Assembly: GCA_020831775.1 (NCBI GenBank) | Contig: JAFIFZ010000034.1 | Coordinates: 1 to 35,383 of the forward strand | DNA length: 35,383 nt | Direction: 5' to 3' | From: Phycisphaerales bacterium | Lineage (GTDB): Bacteria; Planctomycetota; Phycisphaerae; Phycisphaerales; UBA1924 | Part shown: in pieces, positions 23,811 to 31,475 of the stretch | How the letters are laid out: every line of letters begins with the position of its first letter | How positions within the stretch are numbered: position 1 is the stretch's first letter | Position numbers and translations under genes: made by a program | Notes under the pieces: generated by a model | Database searches by the model: none | Told to the model about the DNA's origin: nothing | What the model saw: the letters and a program-made list of their open reading frames with translations, nothing else

Positions 23811-24683
23811 TTACCCCGCCGCTTCCTGCGGGAACTTCTCGGCGAGCCATTCGTTCCACTCGCTCTTGGCCTGTTCCGCCGCCGCCGCGGCGTCGTCGCC
23901 GAACAAGTAGAAGCGCATCGAGACCATCGTGATCTCGCCCATGGGCATGATGAAGATGTGGGCGAAGCCCGGGGCGGGGCGGTCGAGCTTCAGCAGGAGC
24001 TCGGGGGATTCGTCGCCCATGCCGTCGAGTGCCGCGGCGATCATCGGCGAGCTCTCGCGGATGCGGAGCAGGTCCGGGTCGGTGACCTCGAGGCGTTCCT
24101 GTGTGCCTGAAAGGCTCGGGGCGCCGGCGGTCGCCTTCACCTTGAGATTGTCGTCGATGTGCACGGCGCTCTTGATCGCCTTCCATGTCTCGGGCCCCGA
24201 CGCCTTGTTGAAGGCGGCGAGGTCGAAAGCCACGGACTTCTGGCCGGCGAAGTTTGTGAGGTAGATGTTGAGCATGCGGAAGAACGAGGTCGCCCAGCCG
24301 TAGGCGTGGCCCTCGAACTCCCCGTCCCAATCGTCGGTGTCTGCGAACCAGCGGTGGACGACGCGGACGAGGCATGTGCCGCCGGATCTGGCCTCGACGA
24401 TCCACTCTGTCGCGACCTTGCCGGGGCCCTGCCCTTCCTCGCCGGCCTCGGTGGTGTAGCTGTCCGGCGGGTTCCAGGCGGTGATCTTGGAAGGTGCGTC
24501 CATGCCGGGGCCGAAACTGCTGACGGCGGCGCCGCCCTCGCGCTCCTCGATCTTGGTGGGAACAAACCATGACGAGACGCCGGCGCCGGTTGCGATCGCT
24601 CGCCAGACTTCCTCTGGCGAGCCGGGGACCTCGATTTCGGCTTGCACGGAGCGTTGGCCGTTCTTGTCTTTCCTCACTGACAT
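23811..24683 (-). CDS. AHSA1/SRPBCC-domain protein (two-part)
   Basis: A 290-residue protein. ATG at 24683 has AGGAGG four bases upstream. Residues 1-165 are an AHSA1-type START-like domain (QAEIEVPGSPEEVWRAIATG, GVSSWFVPTKIEEREGG, LVRVVHRWFADTDDW); the second half continues with another alpha/beta stretch (HIFIMPMGEITMVSMRFYLF). This superfamily binds hydrophobic ligands or acts in stress responses; the ligand is unknown. Its start overlaps the end of the ArsR-type gene at 24674-25285 by ten bases, so the pair is translationally coupled and probably one regulatory cassette. Confidence 0.85.
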   Translation of the reverse strand: MSVRKDKNGQRSVQAEIEVPGSPEEVWRAIATGAGVSSWFVPTKIEEREGGAAVSSFGPGMDAPSKITAWNPPDSYTTEAGEEGQGPGKVATEWIVEARSGGTCLVRVVHRWFADTDDWDGEFEGHAYGWATSFFRMLNIYLTNFAGQKSVAFDLAAFNKASGPETWKAIKSAVHIDDNLKVKATAGAPSLSGTQERLEVTDPDLLRIRESSPMIAAALDGMGDESPELLLKLDRPAPGFAHIFIMPMGEITMVSMRFYLFGDDAAAAAEQAKSEWNEWLAEKFPQEAAG

Positions 24684-25285
24684 GATGCCTCCTCTGTTGG
24701 GGTTTGCGGATCGGGCAACGGGTGGGCCAATATCACGAGCCGGTGCGGGCGCCCGCCCGGCGCGGACTCGTCGTGGTACTTCGAGGCGAGCTGCTTGACC
24801 GCCTCGGCGAGTTCGTTGCTGAACGCGGCTCGGTCCTTGGCCGAGCGGAACCGGATCACCGTGTCGACCGAGAGCGTGGCGAGGTGTTTGCCGGCCTTGT
24901 CGGCGCCGCGGATGAGCCCGGCGATCTCGCGGACGGCCCTTGCCGCCAGCGCGATGAGGTAGCTCGCCGAGAGCCGGTCGAGCGCGCGTTCCGGATCGAC
25001 CGCGGCCGGGCCCATGGCCTGTGGGGAAACGACATAAGCGGACGCGGTGGCCACGAGCCGACGCTCGGTCAGCCCGCCCCAGCGCTTCTCGTTCGCAAGG
25101 CGGACAAGTCCGTGCGATTCGAGGGTGCGGAGGTGGTAGTTGACCTTCTGCCGCGGCAGCCCGACCCGTTCGGCGAGGGTGGCGGCAGACGCCGGCTCGT
25201 GGAGCTCTGCGAGGAGTCTGCTGCGGACGGGGTCGAGGGCGACGGTCGCCGCGGCGGGGTCGTCGATGACGCTGACATCGATCAT
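24674..25285 (-). CDS. ArsR-type winged-helix transcriptional regulator
   Basis: A 203-residue protein, longer than typical ArsR proteins. The winged helix lies near the N-terminus: DPVRSRLLAELHEPASAATL, AERVGLPRQKVNYHLRTLES, HGLVRLANEKRWGGLTER. The C-terminal ~110 residues form a helical domain of unknown ligand. ATG at 25285 has no ribosome site; a TTGACA-N17-TACGCT promoter ends six bases before it, so the mRNA is probably leaderless. A perfect inverted repeat at 25301-25320 covers the -35 and spacer and is the likely autoregulatory operator. It is divergent from another ArsR gene at 25435. Confidence 0.88.
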   Translation of the reverse strand: MIDVSVIDDPAAATVALDPVRSRLLAELHEPASAATLAERVGLPRQKVNYHLRTLESHGLVRLANEKRWGGLTERRLVATASAYVVSPQAMGPAAVDPERALDRLSASYLIALAARAVREIAGLIRGADKAGKHLATLSVDTVIRFRSAKDRAAFSNELAEAVKQLASKYHDESAPGGRPHRLVILAHPLPDPQTPTEEASCQ

Positions 25286-25291
25286 GGGGCG

Positions 25292-25320
25292 AGCGTACCT
25301 TTGACAAATTAGTTTGTCAA
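25292..25320 (-). promoter_or_regulatory. Promoter and palindromic operator of the ArsR/AHSA1 pair at 24674-23811
   Basis: On the minus strand: -35 TTGACA (25315-25320), 17-base spacer, -10 TACGCT (25292-25297), then six bases to the ATG. The palindrome TTGACAAATTAGTTTGTCAA (25301-25320; arms of 8, centre of 4) overlaps the -35 and spacer, the standard place for a repressor site. Confidence 0.7.
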
Positions 25321-25388
25321 TGGGTTGAGCGGTCTCATCTGTCCGATTTGTCGCCGCTGGATCGTGATGCCCAGGGGTGAAAAAAGTA

Positions 25389-25427
25389 AACCAACTGGTT
25401 GACAGAGCCCCTCGGGATCCGCATACT
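25389..25427 (+). promoter_or_regulatory. Promoter and inverted repeat of the ArsR gene at 25435
   Basis: -35 TTGACA (25399-25404), 17-base spacer, -10 CATACT (25422-25427), then seven bases to the ATG at 25435. AACCA-AC-TGGTT (25389-25400) overlaps the -35 and may be the operator. Confidence 0.65.
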
Positions 25428-25434
25428 GAACCGC

Positions 25435-25824
25435 ATGGTTTCGTTTCAGCCCGAAATGCTCGATGCGGTCTTCCACGCGCTGGCCCACCCGGCGCGGCGG
25501 GAGATTTTGCGTCGGCTGACCGAGCGGGAGCGGAACCTGAGCGATCTGGCGTCGCCGCTGGAGATGTCGTTTCCGGCCGCGTCGAAGCATGTGCGTGTGC
25601 TGGAGCGTGCGGGGCTTGTCGAGCGGCGGGTTGAGGGGCGGTCGCATGTGTGCCGCATCAACGCCGAGCCGTTGCGGCAGGTCGCCGAGTGGACGGAGGC
25701 GTACCGGGCGTTCTGGGAGGCGAACTTCGTGCGTCTGGACGCGGTGCTTGAAGAGATGAAGGCGGAAGCGAAGCGGAAGCCGGGCGGGAGCGCCGGCGAA
25801 GCCGCGGGAGGAAACGAGCGATGA
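25435..25824 (+). CDS. ArsR-family transcriptional regulator
   Basis: A 129-residue protein. ATG at 25435 is chosen because a good promoter ends seven bases upstream; the longer frame would begin inside that promoter. The winged helix covers almost the whole protein: VFHALAHPARREILRRLTER, NLSDLASPLEMSFPAASKHV, RVLERAGLVERRVEGRSHVC. No Cys metal-site motif (ELCVCDL type) is seen, so metal sensing is unlikely; it belongs to the SdpR-like group that goes with AHSA1 genes. Its stop overlaps the start of the next gene by four bases (ATGA), showing translational coupling. Confidence 0.93.
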   Translation: MVSFQPEMLDAVFHALAHPARREILRRLTERERNLSDLASPLEMSFPAASKHVRVLERAGLVERRVEGRSHVCRINAEPLRQVAEWTEAYRAFWEANFVRLDAVLEEMKAEAKRKPGGSAGEAAGGNER

Positions 25825-26315
25825 AGCCCGGAGAGCCTGCAAGAACAGTCGCGCAGAACGACCGCGAGCTCGTGCTGACCAAGCTGCTCGATGCGCCGGT
25901 CTCGCTGGTGTGGGAGGCGTGGACGGACCCGGAGCGGATCGCGAAGTGGTGGGGGCCTCGGGGTTTTTCGACGCGCGTGGTCGAGATGGACCTCCGCCCG
26001 GGCGGCGTCTGGCGGTATGTGATGAGCGGGCCCGACGGGAAGGAGTACCCGGTCAGCGGCGAGTTCCGCGAGGTGACGCCGATGCGGCGCATTGTGACGA
26101 CCGACTGGTTCGACGAGGGGTTTGAGTATCCGGTCGAGGATCTGCCGCGGGGGATTGTGACGACGGTGTACTTTGAAGAGGTCGGCGAACGGACGCGGGT
26201 GACGCTGGTGATCGAGCACCAGAGCGCGGCCGACCGCGAGAAGCACGAGAAGATGGGCGTGGTCGAAGGCTGGGGCTCCAGCCTCGACAGACTGGCGGAG
26301 TATCTGTCGGGTTGA
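25821..26315 (+). CDS. AHSA1/SRPBCC-domain protein
   Basis: A 164-residue single-domain protein of the START-like superfamily: LVLTKLLDAPVSLVWEAWTD, ERIAKWWGPRGFSTRVVEMD, DLRPGGVWRYVMSGPDGKEY and the long C-terminal helix MGVVEGWGSSLDRLAEYLSG. It probably binds a hydrophobic small molecule or acts as a stress protein; the ligand is unknown. It is coupled to the ArsR gene by ATGA overlap. A DUF998 gene follows 39 bases later. Confidence 0.92.
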   Translation: MKPGEPARTVAQNDRELVLTKLLDAPVSLVWEAWTDPERIAKWWGPRGFSTRVVEMDLRPGGVWRYVMSGPDGKEYPVSGEFREVTPMRRIVTTDWFDEGFEYPVEDLPRGIVTTVYFEEVGERTRVTLVIEHQSAADREKHEKMGVVEGWGSSLDRLAEYLSG

Positions 26316-26354
26316 TCGATCGCGTGCGAACGGCATCAGCAACGGAGCAAATGA

Positions 26355-27053
26355 ATGGCGGACTCGACGCGGGGTGGAGCGGGCGTGATGACGAGGCGTT
26401 TGCTGTATTGCGGCGTAGCCGCGGGGCCGGTGTATGTCGGCGTCGGTGCGCTGCAGATGTTGCTGCGCGAGGGGTTCGACCCGACGAGACACGCGTTGAG
26501 CCTGATGAGCCTCGGCGATCTGGGCTTTATCCAGATCTCGAACTTCATTGTCAGCGGCGTGCTGGTGCTGCTCGGCGCAGTCGGGATGCGTCGTGCGATG
26601 GTCGGCGGGCGAGGGCGTTTGGCCGGGCCGGTGCTGCTGGGTGTGTACGGGCTGGGGCTGATCGCGTCGGGGGTGTTCGTGGCCGACGCGATGGACGGGT
26701 TTCCGCCGGGGACGCCGCCGGGACCGCCCGAGGCGATGAGCTGGCACGGGCAGCTGCACTTCCTTTGCGGTGCGGTCGGGTTTCTGGGCGCGATCGGGGC
26801 TTGCTTCGCGATGGCGCTCCGGTTCAAGGCCCAGAGGCTGACAGGATGGGGCGTGTACAGCGCCGCGACGGGCGTGCTGTTTCTCGCGGGGTTTTTCGCG
26901 ATCGCGTCAGGCGGCGGCGCCGCGTGGTCGATCCTCGCCTTCACCGGGGCGGTGGTGCTGCTGTGGGTTTGGATCTCGGCGGTCTCGTGGAAGCTGGCGG
27001 CTTCGACCGGAGCGGACGCGGCGGAGACCGCTGACGCAGGGGGCGAGCGATGA
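26355..27053 (+). CDS. DUF998-type integral membrane protein
   Basis: A 232-residue protein with six likely membrane segments: LLYCGVAAGPVYVGVGALQM, SNFIVSGVLVLLGAVGM, GPVLLGVYGLGLIASGVFVA, LHFLCGAVGFLGAIGACFAM, GVYSAATGVLFLAGFFAIAS and WSILAFTGAVVLLWVWISAV. The DUF998 pattern is seen in TRHALSLMSLGDLGFIQISN and PEAMSWHGQLHFL. GGAG lies five bases before ATG 26355. Function unknown; it is in one operon with the ArsR/AHSA1 pair and overlaps the next gene by four bases. Confidence 0.85.
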   Translation: MADSTRGGAGVMTRRLLYCGVAAGPVYVGVGALQMLLREGFDPTRHALSLMSLGDLGFIQISNFIVSGVLVLLGAVGMRRAMVGGRGRLAGPVLLGVYGLGLIASGVFVADAMDGFPPGTPPGPPEAMSWHGQLHFLCGAVGFLGAIGACFAMALRFKAQRLTGWGVYSAATGVLFLAGFFAIASGGGAAWSILAFTGAVVLLWVWISAVSWKLAASTGADAAETADAGGER

Positions 27054-28075
27054 GAGTGCTCGTGATCGGCGGCACGCTCTTTCTTGGGCGCCACCTGGTC
27101 GATGCGGCGCTGGCGGCTGGACACGAGGTGACGCTGTTCAATCGCGGCAAGACCAACCCGGGCTTGCATCCGCATTTCGAAACGATCAAGGGCGATCGCT
27201 CGACCGATCTGGCGTTGCTCGACGGTCGCCGGTGGGATGCGGTGGTCGATACCTGCGGCTATCTGCCGGGCGTGGTCCGAGCATCGTGCGAGAAGCTGCG
27301 CGACGCAACCGATCACTACACATTCATCTCCAGCATCAGCGTCTACGCACACCCGATCGCGCCGGGGTCCGGCGAAGACGCGCCCGTGCACGAGATCGAC
27401 GATGCGCTGACGCACGAGTTCAAGGCGGAGCACTACGGCGGCCTGAAGCTCCGGTGCGAGCGCGAGGTCGAGGCGGTGTTTCCGGGGCGATCGCTGATCG
27501 TGCGTTCGGGGCTGCTGGCTGGGCCGCACGACCCGACGGGGCGGCTGGCGTACTGGATCCGGCGGATCGACGAGGGGGGCGAGGTGCTCGCGCCCGGCGA
27601 TCCGGACGGGCCGGTGCAACTGATCGACGCGCGGGATATGGCCGAGTGGGTGTTGCAGATGGCCGCGGGCGGGCGTGGCGGCGTGTTCAATGTCACGGGG
27701 CCAGAAAACCCGCTGACCATGCGCGGGGTGCTGGACGGCATCGTCCGTGTCGCGGGCTCGGGGGCTCGTCTGGCGTGGACGCCCGAGTCGTTCCTGCTTG
27801 AGCAGGGCGTTGCGCCGTGGACGGAGCTGCCGCTGTGGATCCACGCCGAGCGGTGCGGGATGCTGGATGTCGGGATCGGTCGGGCGCTCGATGCGGGGCT
27901 TCGCTGCCGCGAGCTCGAAGAGACGGTCCGAGACACGCGGGCCTGGCTCGCGCAGGAGCGAAAGGCCGGCGCCGCGCTGGCCAGCGGCGTCGATCCGTCC
28001 GCGACGCTCTCCCGGGAGAGAGAGCGAGCGCTGATCGAGCGCTGGCGATCGATGACAGAGAGCCGTGATGGCTGA
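27050..28075 (+). CDS. NAD-dependent epimerase/dehydratase-family protein
   Basis: A 341-residue extended-SDR-like protein. The Rossmann start is MRVLVIGGTLFLGRHLVDAA (GGTxFLGR, the nucleotide site of the CsP41/isoflavone-reductase-like group). WDAVVDTCGYLPGVV, TFISSISVYA and the later GPENPLTMRGVLDGIV (substrate domain) follow. The active-site Tyr-x3-Lys appears as YGGLK at about residue 127. It may act on a nucleotide sugar or be a reductase-like binding protein; the substrate cannot be fixed. ATG overlaps the DUF998 stop (ATGA). The last ~45 residues are polar and helical. Confidence 0.88.
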   Translation: MRVLVIGGTLFLGRHLVDAALAAGHEVTLFNRGKTNPGLHPHFETIKGDRSTDLALLDGRRWDAVVDTCGYLPGVVRASCEKLRDATDHYTFISSISVYAHPIAPGSGEDAPVHEIDDALTHEFKAEHYGGLKLRCEREVEAVFPGRSLIVRSGLLAGPHDPTGRLAYWIRRIDEGGEVLAPGDPDGPVQLIDARDMAEWVLQMAAGGRGGVFNVTGPENPLTMRGVLDGIVRVAGSGARLAWTPESFLLEQGVAPWTELPLWIHAERCGMLDVGIGRALDAGLRCRELEETVRDTRAWLAQERKAGAALASGVDPSATLSRERERALIERWRSMTESRDG

Positions 28076-28101
28076 GAAACCACGAAGACGGAGGATTCCA
28101 G

Positions 28102-28590
28102 ATGAGCACGATGAAGAAGCTGAGAGTCAGCACACCGAGCGACACCGAGATCGTCATGACCCGTGAATTCAACGCGCCGCGGCGGATGGTGTTTGAGGCG
28201 CTGACCACGCCAGAGTTGCTGAAGAAGTGGATGGGCCCGCCGGAGTGGCCGCTGGTCTCCTGCGAGATCGATCTCCGCGTCGGGGGCAAGTACCGGTTCG
28301 TCGCTTCGGGGCCGGACGGGATGGAAATGGGGTGGGGCGGCGAGTACCTCAAAGTCGTCCCGCCCGAACGCTTCGTCGCCACCGAGCAGTTTGACCAAGC
28401 CTGGTACCCCGGCGTCGCCCGTGTCACGACGGAACTGTCCGAACGCGACGGCAAGACCACCGTGACAACCACCATCCGCTACGAGAGCAAGGAAGCACGC
28501 GACATGGTCCTCAGCTCGCCGATGGAGCAGGGCGTCACCATCAGCTACGACAGGCTGGAGAAGCTGCTGAGCGAACGCGCGGAGGTGTGA
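28102..28590 (+). CDS. AHSA1/SRPBCC-domain protein (last gene of the operon)
   Basis: A 162-residue protein. ATG at 28102 has GGAGG seven bases upstream. START-like features are EIVMTREFNAPRRMVFEALT, TPELLKKWMGPPEWPLVSCE, DLRVGGKYRFVASGPDGMEM and VTISYDRLEKLLSERAEV. It is the second AHSA1 gene of the 25435-28590 cluster and resembles the one at 25821 in its core pattern, so an old duplication is likely. A strong terminator follows at 28658. Confidence 0.92.
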   Translation: MSTMKKLRVSTPSDTEIVMTREFNAPRRMVFEALTTPELLKKWMGPPEWPLVSCEIDLRVGGKYRFVASGPDGMEMGWGGEYLKVVPPERFVATEQFDQAWYPGVARVTTELSERDGKTTVTTTIRYESKEARDMVLSSPMEQGVTISYDRLEKLLSERAEV

Positions 28591-28657
28591 CCCCGCCGGG
28601 TCCGGGCCGAGGCCTGTCCCTGCGTGCCGTATAGCCCGATTCGAATCATTACCCGAG

Positions 28658-28694
28658 CCCCGGTGCGCGTCCCCGAACCCCACGCGCACCGGGG
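28658..28694 (+). terminator. Terminator of the ArsR/AHSA1/DUF998/epimerase operon
   Basis: A 13-bp perfect stem, CCCCGGTGCGCGT (28658-28670) with ACGCGCACCGGGG (28682-28694), followed by TCTTTC. It lies 68 bases after the AHSA1 stop and only 22 bases before the next start codon. Confidence 0.8.
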
Positions 28695-28704
28695 TCTTTC
28701 GCTG

Positions 28705-28710
28705 TATGCT
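28705..28710 (+). promoter_or_regulatory. Candidate -10 element of the ankyrin-repeat gene
   Basis: TATGCT six bases before ATG 28717, just after the terminator hairpin. No -35 match; no ribosome site. The spacing fits a leaderless transcript. Confidence 0.3.
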
Positions 28711-28716
28711 CCCGTC

Positions 28717-30513
28717 ATGGGATCAGAATCAGAGCAGAACGCGGGCCGGGTGTCGGAACTTCCTCCGTTTGTGCGGGCGTTGCTCACCGGCGACGCGGTG
28801 GCGATCCGTGGATTGGTTGCGAAGGGGCGGGACCCGAGCCGGCCGATCGAGGTTGATCTGGATGACCTCGATGAGTTCGAGGACTTCACGCCGCTGATGC
28901 TCGCGGCGGGGTCGGATCGCGGGGCCGACGCGTGGACGCTGCGTCTGTTGCTGGAACTCGGGGCGGATCCGGGTGTGTTGGTGGAGGGCGATTCGGCGGT
29001 GTTTGCCGCGTGCATCGGGCTGGGGTGGGACGAGGAGGCGGGTCGGAGGCGGGGTGGTGACGCCGCGAGGCTCGGCGTGCTTCTGGAGGCGGGGTGCCCG
29101 CTGCCGCAAGATCCGGACGACGCCAACCGCCTGCTCTGCAAGACGGCTGCGACTGGAGACCCGGAGCGGCTGGGGATGCTGCTTGAACGCGGACTGTCGC
29201 CCGAGCCGTACTTCGATCCGGACAAGGAGGAGGCGGGGTATCGGGAGCTCAGCCGCCGAATCCGAGAGATCTCAGAGCAGACGGCTCGGGAGGTTGGTGA
29301 AGAGTCCGAGCCGTGGATCGCCGAAGCGAAGGCCGAGATGGATCGGATGGAAGAGGAGGACATCGCGCGGCGGCGGAGTGCCCCGAGCTCGTACCAGATC
29401 CCGTTGTTCCGTGCGGCAGAGTCCGGCAGCGCCGAATGCGTCAAGCTGCTGCTCGACGCGGGCGCCGACCTCGAGCAGCGTGACAGCGAGAACCGGACGG
29501 CGTTGTTCCACGCCGCTTCGACCGAGGTTGCGCGACTGCTGATCGAGGCCGGTCTGCCGCTCGATGATCGGGACCGCTGGGACAGCACGCCGCTGATGTC
29601 GGCGTTGGGCGATCTGGAAAGTCCGCTTCGTCGCGTTCGAGCGCTGCTGGAGGCCGGGGCCGATCCGAACGCAACGAGCGATCACGGTTTTACGGTCTTC
29701 ATGAATGCGCTCATCACGGAGGAAAGAAGCGTCGAGCTGCTGCGATTGCTTGTCGAGCACGGCGCCGACCCGCGCGCGGTCAGCGACTACGGCTTCAACG
29801 CTTTCCACGCGGTGACCGATGTCAGCTTCGTCGGCGACGACGAGGAGAATGTCCGCCCGATCATGTCGTATCTGAAGGAGCTCGGCGTCGACATCGAGCA
29901 CCGCAACAAGAACGGGCAGACGCCGCTGGCCCACGCGGTCGAGGAGGGGTTCGTGCCCGAGGTCGCGGTGCTTTGCGAGCTCGGGGCGGATCCGAACGCG
30001 GTCTGTTCGAGGCGTCGATGGAACGGCGAGAGTCACGAGGAAGTAGAAGAGCCGCTGCTGTTTCACGCCGTCGACGGCCCGTGCGCGTGTTCGGTGGAGA
30101 AGACCGAGCTTCTGCTCCGCTCTGGCGCGGATCCAACGGCGAAGAACCGCGAGGGCCATACGCCGCTGTCGATCGCGGTCAGTGATGTGGCTTCCGACGC
30201 GGGCGAGGAGGGATTCCGAGAAGCCTTTCGATCGTTCTTCGAGGCGATCAGGGCGTTGCAGCCGCCGAAGGAGTTGCCTAAACAAAGGGAGGGCTTCATC
30301 GCGACGGTCACCCCCGGGATCCGTCAAGCGGTGGAGCGCTGGGTGGAGAAGATCCCCGCAGACGAGGAGAGTAACGAAACAGTTGACGATCTTGACGACG
30401 ACCTTGAAGGATACGACGAGCGAGCCGAGCAGCTATCGATTATCGTGCTCCTGGTCGCCTATGAGGTATGGCGGCATCACACGGAATCTGGCCCGGCAGC
30501 GCCGGGCCAGTGA
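28717..30513 (+). CDS. Ankyrin-repeat protein
   Basis: A 598-residue protein. ATG at 28717 is chosen; the open frame upstream passes through the terminator hairpin and is not real. At least six ankyrin units are seen, for example FTPLMLAAGS...LRLLLELGADPG, PLFRAAESGSAECVKLLLDA, TPLMSALGDLESPLRRVRAL...EAGADPNA, NAFHAVTD and TPLAHAVEEGFVPEVAVLCE. The last ~80 residues are helical and acidic (NETVDDLDDDLEGYDERAEQ). There is no signal peptide or membrane segment. Ankyrin proteins bind other proteins; the partner is unknown. It is followed 14 bases later by a DUF4259 gene, probably co-transcribed. In polymorphic-toxin loci, ankyrin and DUF4259 proteins are often immunity factors; no toxin is seen here. 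Confidence 0.9.
   Translation: MGSESEQNAGRVSELPPFVRALLTGDAVAIRGLVAKGRDPSRPIEVDLDDLDEFEDFTPLMLAAGSDRGADAWTLRLLLELGADPGVLVEGDSAVFAACIGLGWDEEAGRRRGGDAARLGVLLEAGCPLPQDPDDANRLLCKTAATGDPERLGMLLERGLSPEPYFDPDKEEAGYRELSRRIREISEQTAREVGEESEPWIAEAKAEMDRMEEEDIARRRSAPSSYQIPLFRAAESGSAECVKLLLDAGADLEQRDSENRTALFHAASTEVARLLIEAGLPLDDRDRWDSTPLMSALGDLESPLRRVRALLEAGADPNATSDHGFTVFMNALITEERSVELLRLLVEHGADPRAVSDYGFNAFHAVTDVSFVGDDEENVRPIMSYLKELGVDIEHRNKNGQTPLAHAVEEGFVPEVAVLCELGADPNAVCSRRRWNGESHEEVEEPLLFHAVDGPCACSVEKTELLLRSGADPTAKNREGHTPLSIAVSDVASDAGEEGFREAFRSFFEAIRALQPPKELPKQREGFIATVTPGIRQAVERWVEKIPADEESNETVDDLDDDLEGYDERAEQLSIIVLLVAYEVWRHHTESGPAAPGQ
30488..30510 (+). promoter_or_regulatory. Hairpin at the end of the ankyrin gene
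   Basis: A perfect 10-bp stem, CTGGCCCGGC (30488-30497) with GCCGGGCCAG (30501-30510), a 3-nt loop and the TGA stop directly after it. No T-run. It may protect or attenuate the message before the DUF4259 gene, 17 bases on. Confidence 0.45.
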
Positions 30514-30527
30514 CGAGGAGCACAGAC

Positions 30528-30932
30528 ATGGGCGCATGGGGCCATGGAATTTTTGACAACGACGACGCGGGGGACTGGGCGTTCGGGCTCGAGGAGACCG
30601 ACGACCTCTCGCTTGTAGAAGAGGCGATCGACACTGTGCTGGAGGCCGAGGGCTACCTCGACGCCCCAGACGCCAGCGTCGCTCTCGCGGCCTGCGAGGT
30701 GATCGCCCGCCTCCAGGGTCGCTACGGCACACGCGATTCCTCTACCGAAACCGTGGACGCGTGGGTCGAGGCCCACCCGCTGCGCGTGCCGCCGGAGCTT
30801 GTCGAGCGTGCCGACCTCGCGATCGACCGGATCATCGGGCCCGAGTCGGAGCTGCGCGAGCTCTGGGACGACGCGGGGTCCGAGGCGTGGCTGGCGGCGG
30901 TGGAGGAGCTGCGCGGGAGGGTGCGGGGGTGA
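30528..30932 (+). CDS. DUF4259-domain protein
   Basis: A 134-residue protein. ATG at 30528 with GAGGAG eight bases upstream fixes the start. The family signature MGAWGHGIFDNDDAGDWAFG opens the protein; helices follow (EEAIDTVLEAEGYLDAPDAS, VALAACEVIARLQGRYG) and a C-terminal LWDDAGSEAWLAAVEELRGR. Function is unknown; DUF4259 proteins are small cytosolic proteins, some of them in immunity-gene clusters. Its stop overlaps the GTG of the next frame. Confidence 0.88.
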   Translation: MGAWGHGIFDNDDAGDWAFGLEETDDLSLVEEAIDTVLEAEGYLDAPDASVALAACEVIARLQGRYGTRDSSTETVDAWVEAHPLRVPPELVERADLAIDRIIGPESELRELWDDAGSEAWLAAVEELRGRVRG

Positions 30933-30934
30933 GC

Positions 30935-31456
30935 ATGGCAGCGGAGAACGGCGGAGGCCAAGTCTCTGACGAAGGCTGGCGGTGCGTCGTGCTATTGCTG
31001 GATCGCTTCAAGCGAATCGAGCCCGAAGAGGTGCGTCCGATCGTCGAAGCGGTCGTGGGCAGCGAAGCGGCGGCATCCGCTTTCGGCGGGCACACGGACT
31101 CCTCCGGCTCGATGATGTTTATGTGGCGTTGTCCGCAAGGGCATCAGGCCTTCGGTTCCTACGACGCACCATACCCTCAGGAATTGTTGGATCATCAACT
31201 GAGCATCGGCCGCGGACAATCGCTTCTGAGTGCCCCGGAGCTCCGACGCAGGTGGGGTGCGCACACGGCGTGGTTGTACGCTGATGGTTGGCGGGGTGAC
31301 CCTGACGCCCTGGAATCGAATGTGCTTCGGATCCTGAGCCACTTTTTGGACGAGCGATGTCTGCTCGTGCATCGGAGAGCGCCGCCACCCTCGGAGTTGG
31401 TGATCCCGTCCGATTCGCTTGCCGCGGCGTGGCGGGAGGGAAAGTGGCCGGATTGA
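30935..31456 (+). CDS. Hypothetical protein after the DUF4259 gene
   Basis: A 173-residue soluble protein from ATG 30935; an in-frame GTG at 30929 overlapping the DUF4259 stop is an equally possible start. I do not recognise the family. Notable parts: a helical N-terminus (GWRCVVLLLDRFKRIEPEEV), a CxxGH turn in MFMWRCPQGHQAFGSYDAPY that may bind a metal or be structural, and the conserved-looking WLYADGWRGDPDALESNVLR. It is coupled to the DUF4259 gene, so the three genes from 28717 act as one operon. Confidence 0.65.
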   Translation: MAAENGGGQVSDEGWRCVVLLLDRFKRIEPEEVRPIVEAVVGSEAAASAFGGHTDSSGSMMFMWRCPQGHQAFGSYDAPYPQELLDHQLSIGRGQSLLSAPELRRRWGAHTAWLYADGWRGDPDALESNVLRILSHFLDERCLLVHRRAPPPSELVIPSDSLAAAWREGKWPD

Positions 31457-31475
31457 ACGGTTCGCGCCCGGGCGT

